Of a stretch of DNA of 64,000 nt, positions 15,837-24,742 are shown in pieces. Source of the DNA: Niallia sp. Man26. Lineage in GTDB: Bacteria > Bacillota > Bacilli > Bacillales > Cytobacillaceae. The notes beneath the pieces were generated by a model. The model did not search any database. It saw nothing but the letters and a program-made list of their open reading frames with translations, and was not told where the DNA came from. The position numbers were made by a program, and so were the translations under genes. Position 1 is the stretch's first letter. Every line of letters begins with the position of its first letter. The stretch covers positions 62,001 to 126,000 of the forward strand of contig NZ_CP095744.1 in assembly GCF_022049065.2 (NCBI RefSeq). The letters are read 5' to 3'.

Positions 15837-16415
15837 ATGAACGGTCATTGGAAAGAAATAACTGGTTCCCTTCTTTCTACAATTGGTACGATCCAAGCTG
15901 CGATTGGGAGCACTCCTGATTTTCATTTGAGCAAAAATCAAAACTATGAACTCCGCTTAGTGGGTAATGTGCTGCAGGCTTCTGGGAGTGCATTATCTGC
16001 TTATGGTCAAGGAACCGTATCGTTAGAAAAGATCGGGGACGAAATCCAGGCTGTTGGTAATTCGACAGTCATTACTGGTCTGATCCTTTATGGAACTTCT
16101 AATACAGAAACGGAGCAAAGACTTATTATTACTGGTAACTGGCTTCAAGCTTTAGGGAGCTTTGTGGGTCTTGCCGATGAATTCTTTGATTCAACAGAAA
16201 TGGGCAGGGCAGAGAATATTATCGGTAATCTGCTGCAAGGAATCGGCAATTCGTTACAAGCTGTAGGTGGTGTGCAAGCGTTAAACACAAATAACTTAAA
16301 CCAAGGTAAAACAGGGGTTGCTGGCAGCTGGATACAAGCTGCAGGTTCTGTCATCTCCCTTATTGGGCAAATACAAGAGGAGCTGGAGGAAATTCGACTT
16401 AATATTAATGAATAA
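15837..16415 (+). CDS. DUF6944-type repetitive protein
   Basis: About 192 residues from ATG 15837 (TTG 15822 is possible). The protein is built of about six copies of a unit with the core G-x-x-[LIV]-Q-A-x-G-[SN], for example GNVLQASGSALSAYG, GDEIQAVGNSTVITG, GNWLQALGSFVGL, GNLLQGIGNSLQAVG and GSWIQAAGSVISLIG. Alternating units start about 30 residues apart. Glycine-rich, alanine-rich helices of this kind could form a membrane-associated or self-assembling structure. Families of this type in Bacillus are annotated as DUF6944; their function is not known. Confidence 0.75.
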   Translation: MNGHWKEITGSLLSTIGTIQAAIGSTPDFHLSKNQNYELRLVGNVLQASGSALSAYGQGTVSLEKIGDEIQAVGNSTVITGLILYGTSNTETEQRLIITGNWLQALGSFVGLADEFFDSTEMGRAENIIGNLLQGIGNSLQAVGGVQALNTNNLNQGKTGVAGSWIQAAGSVISLIGQIQEELEEIRLNINE

Positions 16416-16564
16416 ATTATTACAGACTATTAGTAGTTGTTATATGTAGATTCGTTGGTCAAAAATCCAAAACAATCAGCTTACTTTAACTTTTGGACAT
16501 ATTTTTAGGGAAAGTAAGGGAACAATATTAAGGCCAATAGTAAGGATAAAGATGGAGGAGTAAA

Positions 16565-17557
16565 ATGGAAGTAAATCACGACCGAATTAAATTAACTGCT
16601 GCAGAATTGTCCTACTTATGGGCTACCTTCCTTGCAGATAGTATGTCTATTTGTGTTTTTAAGTATTTTCTTAAACATATCGAAGATGAAGATATTAAAT
16701 CAATTATTATTCATGCAAAGAAGCTCTCAGAAGAACATGTTGAATTTATTAGACAGATATATTCAATGGAAAAAATTCAAATACCCCAAGGATTTACTGA
16801 GGAAGATGTCAATTTAAATGTTAAGCGCTTGTTTTCAGATACTTTTTACTTAGTTTATCTTAGAAATATGTCTAAAGGCGGGCTAGCTACACATGGAAGA
16901 GTATTGCAGAACACTTACCGTCAAGATATACGTACTTTTTTTACCGCTTGCCTAACTGAGACAATTGAAATTGATAATAAAATAACTAGCCTGTTATTAG
17001 AAAAAGGAATAGCAGTTCGTCCACCTGTTATTCCATATCCCGAAAAATTAGAGTTCGTACATAAGCAAGCCTTTATTTTAGAAGGTTTTGGCAGAAGGAG
17101 GGTACTATCTGGCACCGAGGTAACCAATCTGTTTGCTAATGTCCAAACAAATCATACAGGAATATGCTTAGCGATGGCTTTTAGCCAAGTTACAAAAAAT
17201 GAAAAGGTTCGTAAATATTTTTTAAGAGGGAAAGAAATTGCTATCAAGCATGTGAAGGTATTAGACAGTTATTTAGAAATGGCTTCACTGCCGACTCCCA
17301 TGTCTGCTGTTCACGAAATAACAGAATCAATGGAAGCACCTTTTTCGGATAAACTCATGATGTTCCACTTTAGTTTGATGGTTTATGCTGGGATTGGCAA
17401 CTATGGAATATCTATTTCTGAAAGTCAGAGAAGCGATTTAGTTGCGGATTATCTGCGTTTAATTGGGGAAGTGTTGAAGCTCTCTGAAGACGGTTCAAAT
17501 ATCATGATTGATCATGAGTGGTTAGAACAGCCGCCAGTGTCAGCCGACAGAAATTAA
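16565..17557 (+). CDS. DUF3231 family protein (spore-coat-like)
   Basis: 330 residues in two similar helical halves, each beginning with an L-T-x-x-E-x-x-x-L-W-x-x-x type segment (LTAAELSYLWATFLADSM; later LSGTEVTNLFANVQTNHTG). Such duplicated ferritin-like bundles of the DUF3231 family occur in endospore formers and include spore-coat-associated proteins such as YhfK/YraG-like groups. GGAGG lies just before the ATG. Its neighbour downstream is a germination-type gene, which fits a spore link, as an inference. Confidence 0.85.
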   Translation: MEVNHDRIKLTAAELSYLWATFLADSMSICVFKYFLKHIEDEDIKSIIIHAKKLSEEHVEFIRQIYSMEKIQIPQGFTEEDVNLNVKRLFSDTFYLVYLRNMSKGGLATHGRVLQNTYRQDIRTFFTACLTETIEIDNKITSLLLEKGIAVRPPVIPYPEKLEFVHKQAFILEGFGRRRVLSGTEVTNLFANVQTNHTGICLAMAFSQVTKNEKVRKYFLRGKEIAIKHVKVLDSYLEMASLPTPMSAVHEITESMEAPFSDKLMMFHFSLMVYAGIGNYGISISESQRSDLVADYLRLIGEVLKLSEDGSNIMIDHEWLEQPPVSADRN

Positions 17558-17730
17558 CTAAACTGGAAATAGCAAAATATAGGGAGCTCCGTCCAGCTTC
17601 CTTGTTCACTTTTTTAATTTGTTAATAGCAAGTAAATTGGTGGTATCGGATAAAAATTCAAAATAAAAGCATAATAAATGGAAGTGTCTCACTCCTAGCG
17701 AAAATGCCGCTGATTAAAGAAGGGGATTTT

Positions 17731-18917
17731 TTGAAAATCACAAAATTAATAATATTGATTGTTTTAGTTAATCTTTAAGCGGTTGTTGGGATCGGAAAGA
17801 ATTGATGAATGTTTCCATTGTTACAGGGATGGCGGTGGACAAGGGTGATAATCAAAAATATAGACTGACTGTTGAAACTACGGCAGCTTCAGAAGTCAGT
17901 CCTCGTACGGCGGAAGGCTTTGCTCCTGCAAACGTTCAGACATTAGAAGGTAACACGATTGCGGAGATTACCCATAAATTTAATATTACAAGTGAACAAA
18001 GTTTTATACTTTCCCATATGAGACTGTTAGTGATTAGTGAAGAAATAGCAGAAAAAGGCATGCTTGAATTTATGGATTTTTTGGATAGGAATCGGGAAAT
18101 ACGCGATGATTTTGAAGTAGTTATCGCAAGAGGCGGCGATGCTGCCGATGTATTAAAAGTCAATAACATGTACAAAAAAAGTGCATCCTTAAAAGTTTAT
18201 ACACAGCTCGTATCCATGTATAAAGACTGGGGAGGGGTGCCTGAATTAAAGCTGAATGATTTTATTCGAATTTATAATTCTGACGGACAAACGCCTGTAC
18301 TTGTAGCGATGAAGGTTAGAGGAGACCCGAAAAAAGGCGGCAATATTGAAAATATGAAAAGTGTAACTCCTGAAAGTAAAGTAGACGTTGATTCTCTCGG
18401 TATTGTAAAAGGTGGTAAATTGCTTGGTTATATCTCTTTCTACGATGTTAGAAATATGCTGTTTGTCCAAAATAATATTAAAAGTACCGTTATTTCAGCT
18501 GTGTGTGGGAAAGATGATAAAAAAATAGGCTATCGTGTTACAAATTCGCTGACAAAAGTAACTGCAGCAGAAAAGGAAGGGGTACCAACCTTTACAATAA
18601 AAGTTAAAACAGAGGGATTTCTCCTAGGGACGCAATGCCTAACTAATATTAAGAAGCCATATGCTTTTGAGGACTTTGAAAAAGCAATTAACACTCTGAT
18701 GGAAAAAGAAATAACCGATAGTATTGAAAAAATGAAAGAGGATTTTAATGCAGACATATTTGGGTTGGGAGAACTGCTAAGAGAACAAGACTACAAGCAT
18801 TTTAAAAAATATAAGAATAATTGGGATGAGGGGTTTGCAAAATCAAAGATCCAAATTATTTTTGATTCGGAAATAAAAAGAACTGGACTAAGAAATGAAC
18901 GTCTTATCATGAAATAG
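17731..18917 (+). pseudogene. Ger(x)C germination lipoprotein, frameshifted in the signal peptide
   Basis: The mature part (from about 17778) reads S-G-C-W-D-R-K-E-L-M-N-V-S and continues as a full Ger(x)C protein: N-terminal domain (IVTGMAVDKG, TLEGNTIAEI, LSHMRLLVISEEIAEKG) and C-terminal domain ending HFKKYKNNWDEGFAKSKIQI. The signal peptide, starting TTG 17731 behind AAGGGG, lies one frame away: KITKLIILIVLVNL then TAA at 17776. One missing T in the CTTTA run at 17773-17777 explains it, since restoring it gives the lipobox LLSGC. As written only an internal ATG (17802) could give 371 residues without lipid anchor. No gerA or gerB partner is in the window. Confidence 0.85.
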
Positions 18918-18946
18918 AAAATAATGTATATTTAAAAATAAATTTC

Positions 18947-18973
18947 AGTTGCAGATTGCAGCTGTTTTTTTAT
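18947..18973 (+). terminator. Rho-independent terminator after gerC
   Basis: CAGTTGCA (18947-18954) pairs with TGCAGCTG (18958-18965) over a 3-nt loop, followed by seven T residues. From 18974 to 19134 I see no gene. Confidence 0.7.
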
Positions 18974-19134
18974 ATGAAAAGAAAGGGATCCTATATTTTA
19001 AAAAAGCCCTGATATAATGAAAGTAATATGAGATAGGTAACAATAATGAATTGATTGCTTAAAAATAGACATTAAATTTAATCATCTAGAATAGTAATAT
19101 AAATAACTATAAAATGAGGATTTAATAATCGTAA

Positions 19135-19163
19135 TTGAATTGGCTAATTTTATATGTTATAGT
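19135..19163 (+). promoter_or_regulatory. Sigma-A-type promoter of the MFS gene
   Basis: TTGAAT (19135-19140), 17-bp spacer, TATAGT (19158-19163). Transcription should start near 19170, at the edge of the inverted repeat that follows. Confidence 0.6.
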
Positions 19164-19172
19164 ATTTTCATA

Positions 19173-19214
19173 ACTTATTAAAGTTGTTTAATAAGTTTTT
19201 GGAGACTTATTAAA
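19173..19214. promoter_or_regulatory. Operator-like triple 10-mer repeat
   Basis: ACTTATTAAA (19173-19182), a 4-bp spacer GTTG, its exact inverse TTTAATAAGT (19187-19196), and a third direct copy ACTTATTAAA (19205-19214). The array sits just after the predicted transcription start of the MFS operon, where a repressor would block. The regulator is not identified. Confidence 0.6.
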
Positions 19215-19277
19215 TGGTTTTAAAAAGTCCTTGAAGCGGCAAATAAATTACTAAAATAATGATGAGCGAGGTTAACT

Positions 19278-20477
19278 ATGGCATTATTTCTATTAATCAT
19301 TATTTACTTGGCATTTATCAGCTTAGGCTTGCCGGATTCGCTGCTTGGGGCAGCATGGCCGGTCATGCAATTAGACCTTGGCGCACCGCTTGAGACTGCC
19401 GGTTTGCTTTTTATGGTCATTGCGGGCGGTACAATTATCTCGAGTTTAATCAGCGGTAAGGTGCTCAAACGTTTCGGAACTGGCAAGGTTACATTTGTCA
19501 GTGTTTTAATGACAGCTGCTGCCTTGCTTGGATTTTGCTTTGCGCCCTCTGTTGTTTGGCTAATTGTATGCGCTATCCCGCTTGGTTTAGGAGCGGGGGC
19601 CGTTGATACAGGCTTGAACGATTATGTAGCTGTTCATTATAAAGCCCATCATATGAGCTGGCTGCATTGCTTTTGGGGAGTGGGGGCTACTCTTGGCCCG
19701 ATTATTATGGCTCAGTTTATCTCAGAGGGAAATATGTGGAGAAGTGGCTATTTTGTTATCTCTGCCATTCAATTTGTATTAGTAGTCATTCTTTTGTTCA
19801 CATTGCCTTTATGGAAAAGAGTCGGTAATAATCATAATACATCTGTACAGGAAGAGTTATTAGAAGCTGCTTCTGTTGATGATGAAAAAGCGCTAAAGCC
19901 TTTACAGGTTAAAGGGGTAAAACTGGCTATGGCGACGTTCTTGTTTTATTGTGGAGTGGAAGCAACATTAGGGCTATGGGGCAGTAGTTTTCTCGTAAAC
20001 GTGAAAGGACTAAGTGCCGCATCTGCCGCACAATGGGTTTCCTTATATTATGCAGGAATTACTGTGGGCAGGTTTTTAACAGGGTTTATCACCTTCAAAT
20101 TGACTAATCGAACATTAATACGTTCAGGGCAATTAATTGCCTTGCTTGGTGCAATTATATTATTGTTACCACTGCCATCACTGTTTTCACTAATAGGCTT
20201 TATCATTATAGGCTTAGGGTTAGCACCGATTTTCCCATGTATGCTTCATGAAACGCCTGCCCGTTTTGGAAAGAGACATTCACAAACGATCATGGGCTAC
20301 CAAATGGCATTAGCTTATACTGGCACAACCTTCATGCCGCCGCTCGTTGGGTTTATTTCATCTTCTTTAACAATTGGAATCTTTCCAATTTGTATCATTA
20401 TCTTTGCTGCGGCAATGCTGTTATGTTCTGAAAAATTGAACCAACTATTAAAAAGAAATACAAAAACTGCTTTATAA
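19278..20477 (+). CDS. MFS transporter
   Basis: 399 residues with twelve hydrophobic segments. It starts [20 protein letters not shown], has a [12 protein letters not shown] loop between helices 2 and 3 typical of MFS, the internal [14 protein letters not shown] turn and [12 protein letters not shown] in helix 5, and a central basic loop at about residues 180-205. The overall look is of the FucP/YfkF-like sugar or drug branch. Substrate unknown. It is followed by an O-acetyltransferase gene at 25 bp, so sugar or oligosaccharide export is one idea, as inference. Confidence 0.85.
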   Translation: MALFLLIIIYLAFISLGLPDSLLGAAWPVMQLDLGAPLETAGLLFMVIAGGTIISSLISGKVLKRFGTGKVTFVSVLMTAAALLGFCFAPSVVWLIVCAIPLGLGAGAVDTGLNDYVAVHYKAHHMSWLHCFWGVGATLGPIIMAQFISEGNMWRSGYFVISAIQFVLVVILLFTLPLWKRVGNNHNTSVQEELLEAASVDDEKALKPLQVKGVKLAMATFLFYCGVEATLGLWGSSFLVNVKGLSAASAAQWVSLYYAGITVGRFLTGFITFKLTNRTLIRSGQLIALLGAIILLLPLPSLFSLIGFIIIGLGLAPIFPCMLHETPARFGKRHSQTIMGYQMALAYTGTTFMPPLVGFISSSLTIGIFPICIIIFAAAMLLCSEKLNQLLKRNTKTAL

Positions 20478-20502
20478 AAACATATTAAAGGTAGGACTCG
20501 TC

Positions 20503-21063
20503 ATGAAAACAGAAAAAGAAAAGATGCTTGCGGGAGAAATGTATGATCCAGCAGATCCAGTACTAACTAGTGAGCGTAAGGAAGCAAGACAAAAGGTAAG
20601 GCTATATAATCAAACAATAGAAACGGAGGGCGAAAAACGGACTGCATTATTAAAAGACTTACTTGGGGCAACAGGACAAAACATTTATATGGAACCTAAT
20701 ATCCGTTTTGATTATGGAAGAAACACTTATGTTGGAGAAAACTTTTATGCCAATTTCGATTGCACTATTCTTGATGTGTGTGAAGTCCGTTTTGGTGACA
20801 ACTGCATGCTGGCTCCAGGTGTGCAAATCTACACAGCAACACATCCGCTCCATCCAACAGACAGAAATTCAGGCAAGGAATATGGTAAACCAATCACATT
20901 TGGAAACAATGTTTGGATTGGCGGCAGTGCGATTATTAATCCAGGAGTGACAGTAGGGAATAATGTTGTTATTGCATCAGGTGCGGTTGTTACAAAGGAT
21001 GTTCCAGACAATGCAGTCGTTGGTGGAAATCCGGCAAGAATCATTAAATATATTGAACTATGA
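20503..21063 (+). CDS. maa: Maltose/galactoside O-acetyltransferase
   Basis: 186 residues of the Maa/LacA type. N-terminal helical cap [20 protein letters not shown], then left-handed beta-helix hexapeptides ([40 protein letters not shown]), the catalytic histidine in [13 protein letters not shown], and the closing [18 protein letters not shown]. It transfers acetyl from acetyl-CoA to glucose, maltose or galactosides, likely detoxifying non-metabolised sugars. It lies 25 bp after the MFS gene and 24 bp before a VOC gene; all three probably share one transcript. Confidence 0.93.
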   Translation: MKTEKEKMLAGEMYDPADPVLTSERKEARQKVRLYNQTIETEGEKRTALLKDLLGATGQNIYMEPNIRFDYGRNTYVGENFYANFDCTILDVCEVRFGDNCMLAPGVQIYTATHPLHPTDRNSGKEYGKPITFGNNVWIGGSAIINPGVTVGNNVVIASGAVVTKDVPDNAVVGGNPARIIKYIEL

Positions 21064-21087
21064 TACAGAAAACGGAGTGATTCAGAA

Positions 21088-21468
21088 ATGAGAATAGAGC
21101 ATGTGGCCATTTGGGTCAATGATTTGGAAGCGACGAAAGCTTTTTATGAAAAGTATTTTAATGGTAAGTCATCAAGCAAGTATCATAATAAAGTAAAGGA
21201 ATTCGAGTCTTATTTTCTTTCATTTGACTCAGGTGCAAGATTAGAGATAATGCGCAAAGCAGGTATTGATAAGAAGAGCAACGAGGAAATACTCGGCTGG
21301 GCTCATATTGCCATCTCTTTAGGAAGCAGGGAGGCAGTGGATGATATGACCGCCAGATTAAAAAATGACGGTTATCGTCACGTAAACGGTCCTCGGGTTA
21401 CTGGTGACGGCTATTATGAAAGTGTTATAGAAGATTCGGAAGGGAACTTGTTAGAGTTAACTGTATAA
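21088..21468 (+). CDS. VOC-family (glyoxalase/bleomycin-resistance fold) protein
   Basis: 126 residues with one VOC module pair. It starts [20 protein letters not shown], has [14 protein letters not shown] in the middle, [17 protein letters not shown] as the start of the second half, and ends [19 protein letters not shown]. Metal ligands would be H4, E53-like glutamate, H74-like histidine and E122-like glutamate, consistent with a metal-binding lyase or dioxygenase of unknown substrate. A terminator follows immediately. Confidence 0.85.
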   Translation: MRIEHVAIWVNDLEATKAFYEKYFNGKSSSKYHNKVKEFESYFLSFDSGARLEIMRKAGIDKKSNEEILGWAHIAISLGSREAVDDMTARLKNDGYRHVNGPRVTGDGYYESVIEDSEGNLLELTV

Positions 21469-21476
21469 TGTGCAGG

Positions 21477-21510
21477 GCAGGGCTGTCGTTAAAGACAGCC
21501 TGCTTTTTTT
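21477..21510 (+). terminator. Rho-independent terminator
   Basis: GCAGGGCTGTC (21477-21487) pairs with GACAGCCTGC (21494-21503), one bulged G, then seven T residues. It ends the MFS-maa-VOC unit and lies against the convergent bdhA gene. Confidence 0.85.
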
Positions 21511-21511
21511 A

Positions 21512-22555
21512 TTATTGCTCTGATTTAACTAAGATTTTCACTTGCTTTTTTTCGTTAATCAAGCTTTCAAATCCTTCTTCAATAACATCGTCTAAAGCAA
21601 TCTTTTTCGTCACAAGCTTTTCAGCCGAAAAATAGCCTTTTTGCATTAAAGACAGGACTGCAGGAAAAACATTGCGATAGCCGATAATACCTTTAACAGT
21701 GCGCTCTTTAATAACAATATCATTCGGCAGAATTTCGGCGCCTTTTTCCCATATGCTGACAATGATAGTTTCCCCGCCAATTCCGGTAGATTGGATTGCT
21801 TGGCGAAGCACAATTGGCACACCTGTCACTTCAAATGACACGTCAACACCGCCGTCTGTTAAGCGGGCAATTTCTGCAACAGTATCTGTAATTTTAGACG
21901 GGTCAATAATGATTGCTCCTAACTCTTCTGCTTTTGCCTGTCTTTCAGGAGAGAGCTCAACAGCATATATATCGGTAGCTCCTGCTGCTTTTAGTGCTTC
22001 AATAACAAGTAAGCCGATTGGTCCGCATCCGAAAACTGCCACTTTGTCGCCGGCCTTCACTCTGCTTGAACGGACAGCATAAAGTGCTACTGCTGCTGGT
22101 TCAACGAGTGCACCTTGTTCATATGACAAATCATCCGGTAATTTAAATAAAAGTTCTTCATCTACAGCAACATATTCACTAAGACCGCCGCCGCCTCCAG
22201 CAAGGCCTAAAAAGCCCATGTTTTCATCAAGATTATACGCCCCTTGGTGTCCATATGTAGCGAAAATTGGTTCTACGACAACGCGGTCGCCAACTTGATA
22301 GTTTGTTACTCCTTCGCCAATTTCCACGACTTCACCAGAGAATTCGTGTCCTAATGTTACTGGAGCAACCTCTTTTGTTAACGGATGAGGCTGATCAACA
22401 GGAATAAAAATAGGTCCGCCTAAATACTCGTGAAGATCACTGCCACAAATACCGCACCATTTAACCTTCATTTTCACTTGGCCACGTTTTACTGTTGGTT
22501 CGTCTATTTCCTCTAAACGAATGTCTCTTTGATTATGCCATCTCAATGCCTTCAT
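21512..22555 (-). CDS. bdhA: (R,R)-butanediol dehydrogenase
   Basis: 347 residues of the zinc medium-chain dehydrogenase family. Catalytic zinc ligands: C37 in CGICGSDLHEYLGG, H70-E71 in LGHEFSG, and E152 in VEPAAVALYAV. NAD binding: VAVFGCGPIGLLV. The structural-zinc cysteine cluster is absent and replaced by YGHQGAYNLDENMGFLGLAG, as in the Bacillus BdhA group. It interconverts acetoin and (R,R)-2,3-butanediol with NADH. It lies next to alsS-alsD, which make acetoin, and is divergent from a LysR gene, a candidate regulator. Confidence 0.92.
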   Translation of the reverse strand: MKALRWHNQRDIRLEEIDEPTVKRGQVKMKVKWCGICGSDLHEYLGGPIFIPVDQPHPLTKEVAPVTLGHEFSGEVVEIGEGVTNYQVGDRVVVEPIFATYGHQGAYNLDENMGFLGLAGGGGGLSEYVAVDEELLFKLPDDLSYEQGALVEPAAVALYAVRSSRVKAGDKVAVFGCGPIGLLVIEALKAAGATDIYAVELSPERQAKAEELGAIIIDPSKITDTVAEIARLTDGGVDVSFEVTGVPIVLRQAIQSTGIGGETIIVSIWEKGAEILPNDIVIKERTVKGIIGYRNVFPAVLSLMQKGYFSAEKLVTKKIALDDVIEEGFESLINEKKQVKILVKSEQ

Positions 22556-22686
22556 TCAAAACAGCTCCTTATGTAATGTTGTTTACAAATATTAGTATAC
22601 AGCTAGTTTCACTTATGATAAATTTAGTTAATATTAACTATGGTTAAGAGCTGCTTAACTAAAGAGATTAAAAGGAATAGATACTG

Positions 22687-23610
22687 ATGAATATTGAACA
22701 ACTGAAGTACATGGTAGAAATAGCACGGACAGGCTCGCTAAAGGTGGCGGCTGATAATCTGCATGTAACACTGCCTGCGTTGAGTCAATCTATTAAAAAT
22801 CTTGAAAAAGAATTAAATATTATGCTTTTTCATCGCTCCAGAAGAGGATCTGTTCCGACTGATGAGGGACAAAAGCTTGTGGAAAAGGCAAATTCAGTTT
22901 TGCAGAAATTACAGGAGTTTATGGATGAGGCCGAAGCTTACACGAATACAATGAATGGTGAAATCAAGATTGCAACATATCCTGGACCGATGGAAATGCT
23001 CGTTGGTTTAATTTCTGACATAAAATGTGAATATCCGAGTATTAAGGCATCTATCTATGAAAATAGCACGGAGTATATTATTGAGAAAGTGCTAGAAGGG
23101 GAAGTGGATGTTGGTTTTATAACTTATACCGAAAAAGAGGAAAAAAAGTATAAGAATCTCGTATTTAAGAAGCTGCTGGATGGACACATGGTGGTAGCGG
23201 TTAATAAGGACTCCCCATTGGCCCGTAACAAACTCATTAAACAAGAAATGTTAATTAACCAGCCTATCGTTCTTTACAATGATATATATATTCAGGAATT
23301 TATGAAGAGTTTTAGCTCGCTCCCCTACGATATCCTGTTCACAACAAATAATGTGGATACCATCCGTCATACGCTTGAAAATAATACTGCCATAAATATA
23401 GGATTTGATTATGCCTTTCAAACAGATGCGGGACTATCAAGAAGTGATAAATATGTGGTCATTAACTTTGCAGAACCTCATTACAAAACATATTCCTTTG
23501 GCTATTTTTATAATGCCAACAATGGGTTATCCCGTATTATTAGAGAATTTTTAAAGCGTATTCATCGAACGATAAAAGCAAGCGATGTTAACAATGGGAG
23601 TAAAATGTAA
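22687..23610 (+). CDS. LysR-family transcriptional regulator
   Basis: 307 residues. N-terminal HTH: NIEQLKYMVEIARTGSLKVA, HVTLPALSQSIKNLEKEL, and the wing HRSRRGSVPTDEGQKL. The remaining part is a LysR effector domain (YPGPMEMLVGLISDIKCEYP, EVDVGFITY). It starts just after AAAGGAA, 132 bp from the divergent bdhA gene, so control of bdhA is the obvious guess. It is not the AlsR orthologue, which lies at 23703. Confidence 0.88.
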   Translation: MNIEQLKYMVEIARTGSLKVAADNLHVTLPALSQSIKNLEKELNIMLFHRSRRGSVPTDEGQKLVEKANSVLQKLQEFMDEAEAYTNTMNGEIKIATYPGPMEMLVGLISDIKCEYPSIKASIYENSTEYIIEKVLEGEVDVGFITYTEKEEKKYKNLVFKKLLDGHMVVAVNKDSPLARNKLIKQEMLINQPIVLYNDIYIQEFMKSFSSLPYDILFTTNNVDTIRHTLENNTAINIGFDYAFQTDAGLSRSDKYVVINFAEPHYKTYSFGYFYNANNGLSRIIREFLKRIHRTIKASDVNNGSKM

Positions 23611-23652
23611 AAGATAGATGGTTAGAGAGCGTTATCATTTTTAGCTTTTGTC

Positions 23653-23676
23653 AGCTGCCGATGGGCAGCTTTTTTA
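23653..23676 (+). terminator. Rho-independent terminator
   Basis: AGCTGCC (23653-23659) pairs with GGCAGCT (23664-23670) over a 4-nt loop, followed by TTTTTT. It separates the LysR gene from convergent alsR. Confidence 0.75.
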
Positions 23677-23702
23677 ATAGTTTAGAAGAAGGTTTAGAGG
23701 AG

Positions 23703-24590
23703 CTAAAATAAGCTCGTGCGCTGTAATACATGGTGAACTAAGTGAAAAAGAGCTGGGTTATGATTTTCTCGCCGGTAAGAAATAATCCATTCAGCTATTA
23801 GTTCTTCCTGATCCAGTTTTTTATAAAGCACATCTAGATTAAACAGCTTTTTAGCAGAGTCAGGCACAACGGCAATGCCAATACCAGCGGTGACTAAACC
23901 AATTACCATTTGGTATTCAGTGGACTCTTGAACAATATTCGGCTGAAATCCATGCTTATTGCATAGTTGGATAAAGTCCTCGTAGAGGGAAGGCCACGCC
24001 TCCTTCGATAAGGAGATAATCGGTTCATTCATCATGTCTGTTATCGCAACAGCTTGTTTATCAGCTAAACGATGATTTTTAGGTATAGCAATCACACATT
24101 CACTTTTTTTCAAGCTTCTGCTGATAAGCTCACAGCTTGCTACAGGAGGATGGGAAAAGCCGATATCAATATCACCGTTCAATAACGCATTCAGCTGATT
24201 TGGCGCTGATAATTGCCGCAATTCAATATCAATTGACGGGAAAATAGTCCTAAATTCCTTAATAGCTGGCGGCAAAATTTCGTATGTAGCGGTACCGACA
24301 AAGCCGATAATGATTTTTCCAAGTTCGCCTCTGGCTGTATGGCGTGCTGTATCAACTGCTCTGTCTAATTGACTTAAGATAGACCGAATTTGCCCTAAAA
24401 ACACATCTCCGGCAGTTGTTAACTCCACAGCTCGACTGGAGCGATGGAACAGGGGGAAACCCAATTCTTCCTCCAGCTGTTTTATTTGCTGGCTAAGAGG
24501 GGGCTGTGTCATATTCAGTCTGGCAGCCGCCCTTCCGAAATGAAGCTCCTCGGCCACTGTTTGAAAATACTGCAAGTGTCTAAGCTCCAT
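23703..24590 (-). CDS. alsR: AlsR, LysR-type activator of acetoin synthesis
   Basis: 295 residues from ATG 24590 (GGTGGG upstream); an extended frame to 24638 adds 16 unlikely residues. HTH: MELRHLQYFQTVAEELHFGR, NMTQPPLSQQIKQLEEELGF, and HRSSRAVELTTAG. The effector domain (KIIIGFVGTATYEILPPAIK; GDIDIGFSHPP; TAGIGIAVVPDSAKKLF) is of the CatR/BenM/AlsR kind. In Bacillus subtilis AlsR senses acetate and low pH and activates alsSD. Its gene is divergent from alsS, as in that species, which supports orthology. Confidence 0.9.
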   Translation of the reverse strand: MELRHLQYFQTVAEELHFGRAAARLNMTQPPLSQQIKQLEEELGFPLFHRSSRAVELTTAGDVFLGQIRSILSQLDRAVDTARHTARGELGKIIIGFVGTATYEILPPAIKEFRTIFPSIDIELRQLSAPNQLNALLNGDIDIGFSHPPVASCELISRSLKKSECVIAIPKNHRLADKQAVAITDMMNEPIISLSKEAWPSLYEDFIQLCNKHGFQPNIVQESTEYQMVIGLVTAGIGIAVVPDSAKKLFNLDVLYKKLDQEELIAEWIISYRRENHNPALFHLVHHVLQRTSLF

Positions 24591-24650
24591 TATATATTCC
24601 CACCTTACTAATTCATTCGTAAAACATATCAATAACACATTAAATGGATA

Positions 24651-24680
24651 TTGGAAAAAATATCATGTGAAATGTATAGT
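24651..24680 (+). promoter_or_regulatory. Candidate alsSD promoter
   Basis: TTGGAA (24651-24656), 18-bp spacer, TATAGT (24675-24680). A weak -35 suits activation by AlsR. The surrounding 24591-24742 interval contains two ATATCATG copies (24660-24667 and about 24687-24694). I could not place an AlsR box with certainty. Confidence 0.45.
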
Positions 24681-24742
24681 AAATCATATCATGAAATTCC
24701 AACTTATAGAAAGAATTTCAATTTTTAAGGAGTGAACAAAGA

